64,000 nucleotides of DNA from NCBI RefSeq assembly GCF_018320785.1, contig NC_054886.1, positions 7,563,207-7,627,206 of the forward strand, in the 5' to 3' direction. Below the pieces are notes generated by a model, which had not been told where the DNA came from, searched no databases, and saw only the letters and a list, made by a program, of their open reading frames with translations. A program made the translations under genes and the position numbers. Shown here piece by piece: positions 60,740-64,000 of the stretch. Source of the stretch: Cheilinus undulatus (Eukaryota; Chordata; Actinopteri; Labriformes; Labridae). The first letter of the stretch is position 1; each line of letters opens with the position of its first letter.

Positions 60740-61190
60740 GCAAAGAATAATGATAGTCAAAGGGAACATATTGTACCCTTTTAAGACAAGTTTAGATTGG
60801 TCTCAGAGGTCCTCAAAACACACCTGTGAAATTTCATGCTGAAAAAACACTTTGATATTGGATTTTTGTACGTCTAAAAATCCCTCTGTTTCAGCCCTGC
60901 TCAGTAAGAGCTGTTTCTCTGTCAGTGGCTTTAAATGTTACTGAACTGTCTGGCTCCGCCCCTCTCAGGAAGGGGATGTGGCTCTGGAGAGGAGAGGAAC
61001 TTTCTTCCATGCAGGGAGGGCCAATATTCTTCGTGGGATTGTGGACAGGCCAGTCGCACATGATTTTGTTAGAAAAGCCTCAAAAAGGAGATTTTGATTG
61101 GCCAGGTAACCTTTGTAAAAGAGATCTTGATCTCAATGGGTCTTTATCTGGTTAAATAAAGGTTGAATAAAATAAATAGATTTTTGCACA
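60740..61190 (+). mobile_element. Retroelement 3' end with AATAAA-rich tail
   Basis: The segment ends AGATCTTGATCTCAATGGG, CTGGTTAAATAAAGGTTGAA and an AATAAAATAAATA tail, a 3' end often seen on fish non-LTR retroelements. The upstream part includes the repeat-like TGGCTCCGCCCCTCTCAGGA block. No reverse transcriptase is visible. The left limit is approximate. Confidence 0.45.
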
Positions 61191-62983
61191 ATATGTCTAC
61201 TTTAAGATGTGTTTATCCCAACTTACAAGATTTAAATATTCAGTAGTATGAAAAATACAAACATGAAATTTTTACAGCACTGCTTTCAGAATAACTGAAT
61301 ATTCTTCCTCCATTGAAAAATAAAAAGGCAATTCTACAAAGTGTAATAGCAGCACTGTTGTAACTTAATAGCTTTTTTGCAAACCTTTCAGGTTATCAAA
61401 TGCTTGCAGGGATTTTGATTCTTTGTGAAAATTTCACCAAAAAGCATTTGAATTGAAAATAAATCCAGAAACAGTAAAAGACGGATGTCATCCTGACACT
61501 CCAAACATCTGCACCTATAGTTTTCTCTGTCAGCCTGCTCTCCAGCAGCTCTTCATCCATCTATACGGTATTTACTCCATCTGTGTGCATTTGGGTGTCA
61601 GACAGCACACGCCACATCACGCAACGCTCCACCAGACGGCTCTTGTACACTGATCTGATGGCGGCAGTTAACACCGCTGACTCTGAAAACCTCTGCCAAT
61701 TAAGTTTGTCCTTGTTATTCGCTGACATCATCAGTCTCACTGTATTTGTCCTGGCCTACCTATACGCCTCACCTTCCTCTTTACACTTCATTTCTCGTCC
61801 CATTTGTGATGAATATTAGGTGTTACAACCTTCTACCCTCACTCCGTCCCCTCAGGTCACACCACCTCCACATCCCAGCATCGTATCACACAATTAGGCG
61901 GAGGGATTATCCGCCTGCAGCCTACATCTAATCTAAACACAGCATTGGCTGAATTTAAATTGAGTGTTTAGAGGGAACCATAATGTTTTATAATCAGCCT
62001 TTGTTTGCATGAATCAATCCTGCCTCATGCAGGTGTGTACACACACATGTATGAGCCGTAACAATAGCCACCCTCTCTCTCTCTCTCTTTCTGCAGTCAC
62101 ACAGACTATCTAGGTCTCCAGGGTCCTGACTTAATGTGAAAGGCATTTGTTCACGCTTCACATACTGAGCAGACAGTTCATTTGGCCCCTGGTTGTTCTG
62201 CACTGGAAAATTGTTTGCACATGTGAGGGGAGCCTTTCTCCTCGTTTATCTTGTCCGTCCTCGTTCATCCTGCTTAAAAAGACACTCCAAAACCCACACT
62301 GTAAATCATCAGGCTTGTTTGCTCTCTCCTCCTACATCTCTCCTTAATCTGAATCCCGGCCCTGATTTAAGATTACAGCGTACCGATGACACCAGGACAG
62401 ATTTTAGCAGCATCTCCCCATGACATCAGGACCGGTGACTTCCTTTCAGGGATTATAATGATTGATGCCTGCCACTCTAGATTTATCACCGTCATCTGCT
62501 GACATTAATGGAAATGCAGATTTAACAGGAAAGTAATTTACATTTTTTAATATGACAGGTCTCTGGGGATTACACTCTTTTTTTTTTTTTTTTTTCAATT
62601 TGGTCATTGAAATGTATTTTTTTTAGTTCCTCATCATATGTGTTTTCCAACAAACACAAGTAATGAATCATTTTACATTAACTCCAACATACAGGGCTTA
62701 ATGATTTTGAAAAAGATATCTAATTTTGATTATTTCGACTCACTGCAAATTTGAAATGGATTGTACTGAAGTACCTGTACCTGACACGCCAGATGGGTTT
62801 GTTTCACACATCCATCTTGGAAAGCTTCAATAGGAAACGTTTGAGAAAAGACAGAGGCTTTGAAAAAACTCCAACACAAGACAAAAATCCCAAAAGAAAT
62901 TATGAAAATTTCATGCTGTCTCGTGAAAAAGGAGTAAAATAAAATGCATGCATGTGTGTCCTTCTGTAATGATATGCTTTTAA
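61191..62983 (+). other. sorcs2 intron 1; conserved non-coding candidate
   Basis: No exon recognised. The part 62360-62560 is repeat-free and holds TF-like cores (GATTATAATGATTGATG, CATTAATGGAAATGCAGAT), the kind of sequence found in intronic enhancers of neural genes. A poly(T) run lies at 62577-62595. Confidence 0.3.
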
Positions 62984-63022
62984 ACACACGCACACACACA
63001 CACACCCACACACACACCCCCA

Positions 63023-63054
<32 letters not shown>

Positions 63055-63065
63055 TATATATATAT
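62984..63065. repeat. (CA)n-(TA)n microsatellite
   Basis: Imperfect CA repeat from 62984 to about 63051, broken by CCCACA interruptions, running directly into (TA)n to 63065. Likely polymorphic. Confidence 0.95.
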
Positions 63066-63252
63066 GTTAAGACTAGTTTCACTAAAAAGACCACTTTTTT
63101 CTTATTTTTGTGAAAGAGAGTCTGTCAAGCAAAAAAGTGATTTAAATGTTATAATTTTGCCTTCAATGACATAAAAGACATCTGAAAATTTTATTACAAA
63201 TGTTATTTTAATGTAAAATAAATAACAATGCTTCCAGTCACTGTCATGCCAT

Positions 63253-63666
63253 TCACACTCTGGAACCTGCATGTGACCCCCCCATACGCCCACATCCTCT
63301 CCTGCTTGCGTGTCCCCTGGCACTACCTGTAACTTATAGAAGTAATATAATAGCTATATAATATGTTTTATATATATAATATATAATCTATAATATAGAA
63401 TTTTTTTGTTTGTACCTCTTTTCTGCCAACAGACGGTGTTGTAGAACTGCATCGGTCTTGCTCTTCTCTCAAGTCTGCTTCTGAAATCACAGGAGCACAT
63501 GAGTGATGGTTTCATTCGATAAATTTGGCTGAATAAACAGTGGGTTCCTAATGTTAACTTACCTCCATCGCTCTGGGATGGAGAACAAGATCCGCTCTGC
63601 TGGGTTGGAAAAGTCAGTCTCTGAAGTGTAGTCTCTGTATGTATCAAGCTGGCGAGAGGCTGCCAT
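63253..63666 (-). CDS. Possible three-exon small gene, unknown function
   Basis: On the minus strand an ATG in AAATATGGCAGCC context (63666) opens 34 codons (MAASRQLDTYRDYTSETDFS start) to a donor GGAG|GTAAGT at 63563. An acceptor TTTCAG leads to 63480-63416 (RARPMQFYNTVCWQKR), donor GAG|GTACAA. A third acceptor TTACAG leads to 63326, with a stop at 63255-63253 and AATAAA at 63195-63190. Phases agree across both introns, giving about 80 aa. The frame of exon 1 is also open upstream to 63834. I do not recognise the protein; the C-terminal part is Gly/Arg/Ser-rich and unconvincing. It could be a real small gene nested antisense in sorcs2 intron 1, a non-coding transcript, or chance. Confidence 0.35.
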
Positions 63667-63952
63667 ATTTCTCCGACGCACGGAGGAGACCTCGCCACAT
63701 TCTTTAGCATCTTGGCTGGCATAGGCAGATGAATGAAAGCGCCAATCCCTGGATTCGCTGTCGTTAAGTTCAGTGTCGGTTTCGGTGAGTAAGTGATTTC
63801 TCAAGCAAAAGTTGAATATTTCTTCCAGCCTCAAAGTTAGAACTTTTAGCTTAGATTACCTCCGTAACGATTGCTCTGCTCTTTGACCCAAGGGTCTCCA
63901 CCTCTGATCTCTGTGGCTTTGAACTACCGTCTCTTCCGACTGTAGTGTTCCG

Positions 63953-63972
63953 ACTACGTATCCCAGAAGCCC
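63953..63972. promoter_or_regulatory. ZNF143/Staf-like site
   Basis: ACTACGTATCCCAGAAGCCC resembles the vertebrate promoter motif ACTACAATTCCCAGAATGC. It lies about 290 bp upstream of the candidate minus-strand start codon at 63666, in a CpG-richer stretch, and supports a promoter near the right edge of the window. The match is imperfect. Confidence 0.35.
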
Positions 63973-64000
63973 TAAAATTACTCACAGGGAGCATGAGAGC

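Noticed and set aside
60925-61155. Plus-strand open frame of 76 codons
   Set aside because: It lies in a dispersed retroelement 3' end and ends in its AATAAA-rich tail.

Overview
The window is vertebrate nuclear DNA, most likely from a teleost fish. Genes are split by GT-AG introns, and large AT-rich intergenic and intronic stretches are filled with DNA-transposon remnants of kinds common in bony fish (Tc1/mariner-like, hAT-like), LINE fragments and microsatellites. I cannot name the species.

Genes. Four protein-coding genes are recognisable, in alternating orientation: cfap184/ccdc96 (-, 1978-5691), tada2b (+, 7390-9727), grpel1 (-, 18218-24077) and the first coding exon of sorcs2 (+, 49329-49676). 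From memory this is the same order and orientation as human 4p16.1 (CCDC96, TADA2B, GRPEL1, SORCS2), so the block looks like conserved vertebrate synteny. cfap184 and tada2b are head to head with about 1.7 kb between start codons. grpel1 and sorcs2 diverge across about 25 kb. The genes do not form a pathway: axonemal coiled-coil protein, SAGA adaptor, mitochondrial Hsp70 exchange factor and neuronal VPS10 receptor.

Layout. 1-1.9 kb: transposon end plus a dispersed repeat. 2-5.7 kb: cfap184, with nested hAT-like elements in its long intron. 7.2-9.7 kb: tada2b. 9.7-16 kb: its probable long 3' UTR and downstream DNA. 16.4-17.9 kb: Tc1 remnant and a small MITE. 18.2-24.1 kb: grpel1. 24.3-49 kb: intergenic, with nested transposons, several AT-rich tandem arrays with a period near 21 bp or 42 bp, a GATG array and LINE pieces. 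49.3 kb: sorcs2 exon 1. 49.7-64 kb: sorcs2 intron 1, with two tandem arrays built from the DNA-binding region of a Tc1-like transposase, a Tc1 remnant interrupted by another insertion, an LTR-like block and, at the extreme right, a possible short spliced minus-strand transcript.

The most notable points are (i) the ~150-bp arrays derived from a Tc1 transposase helix-turn-helix region, (ii) a 1.34-kb hAT-like element with a perfect 8-bp target duplication carrying a 42-bp minisatellite, (iii) clear nested insertions that give a relative order of transposon activity, and (iv) the candidate small gene at 63.25-63.67 kb. No prokaryotic system, CRISPR array, rRNA or convincing tRNA was seen.
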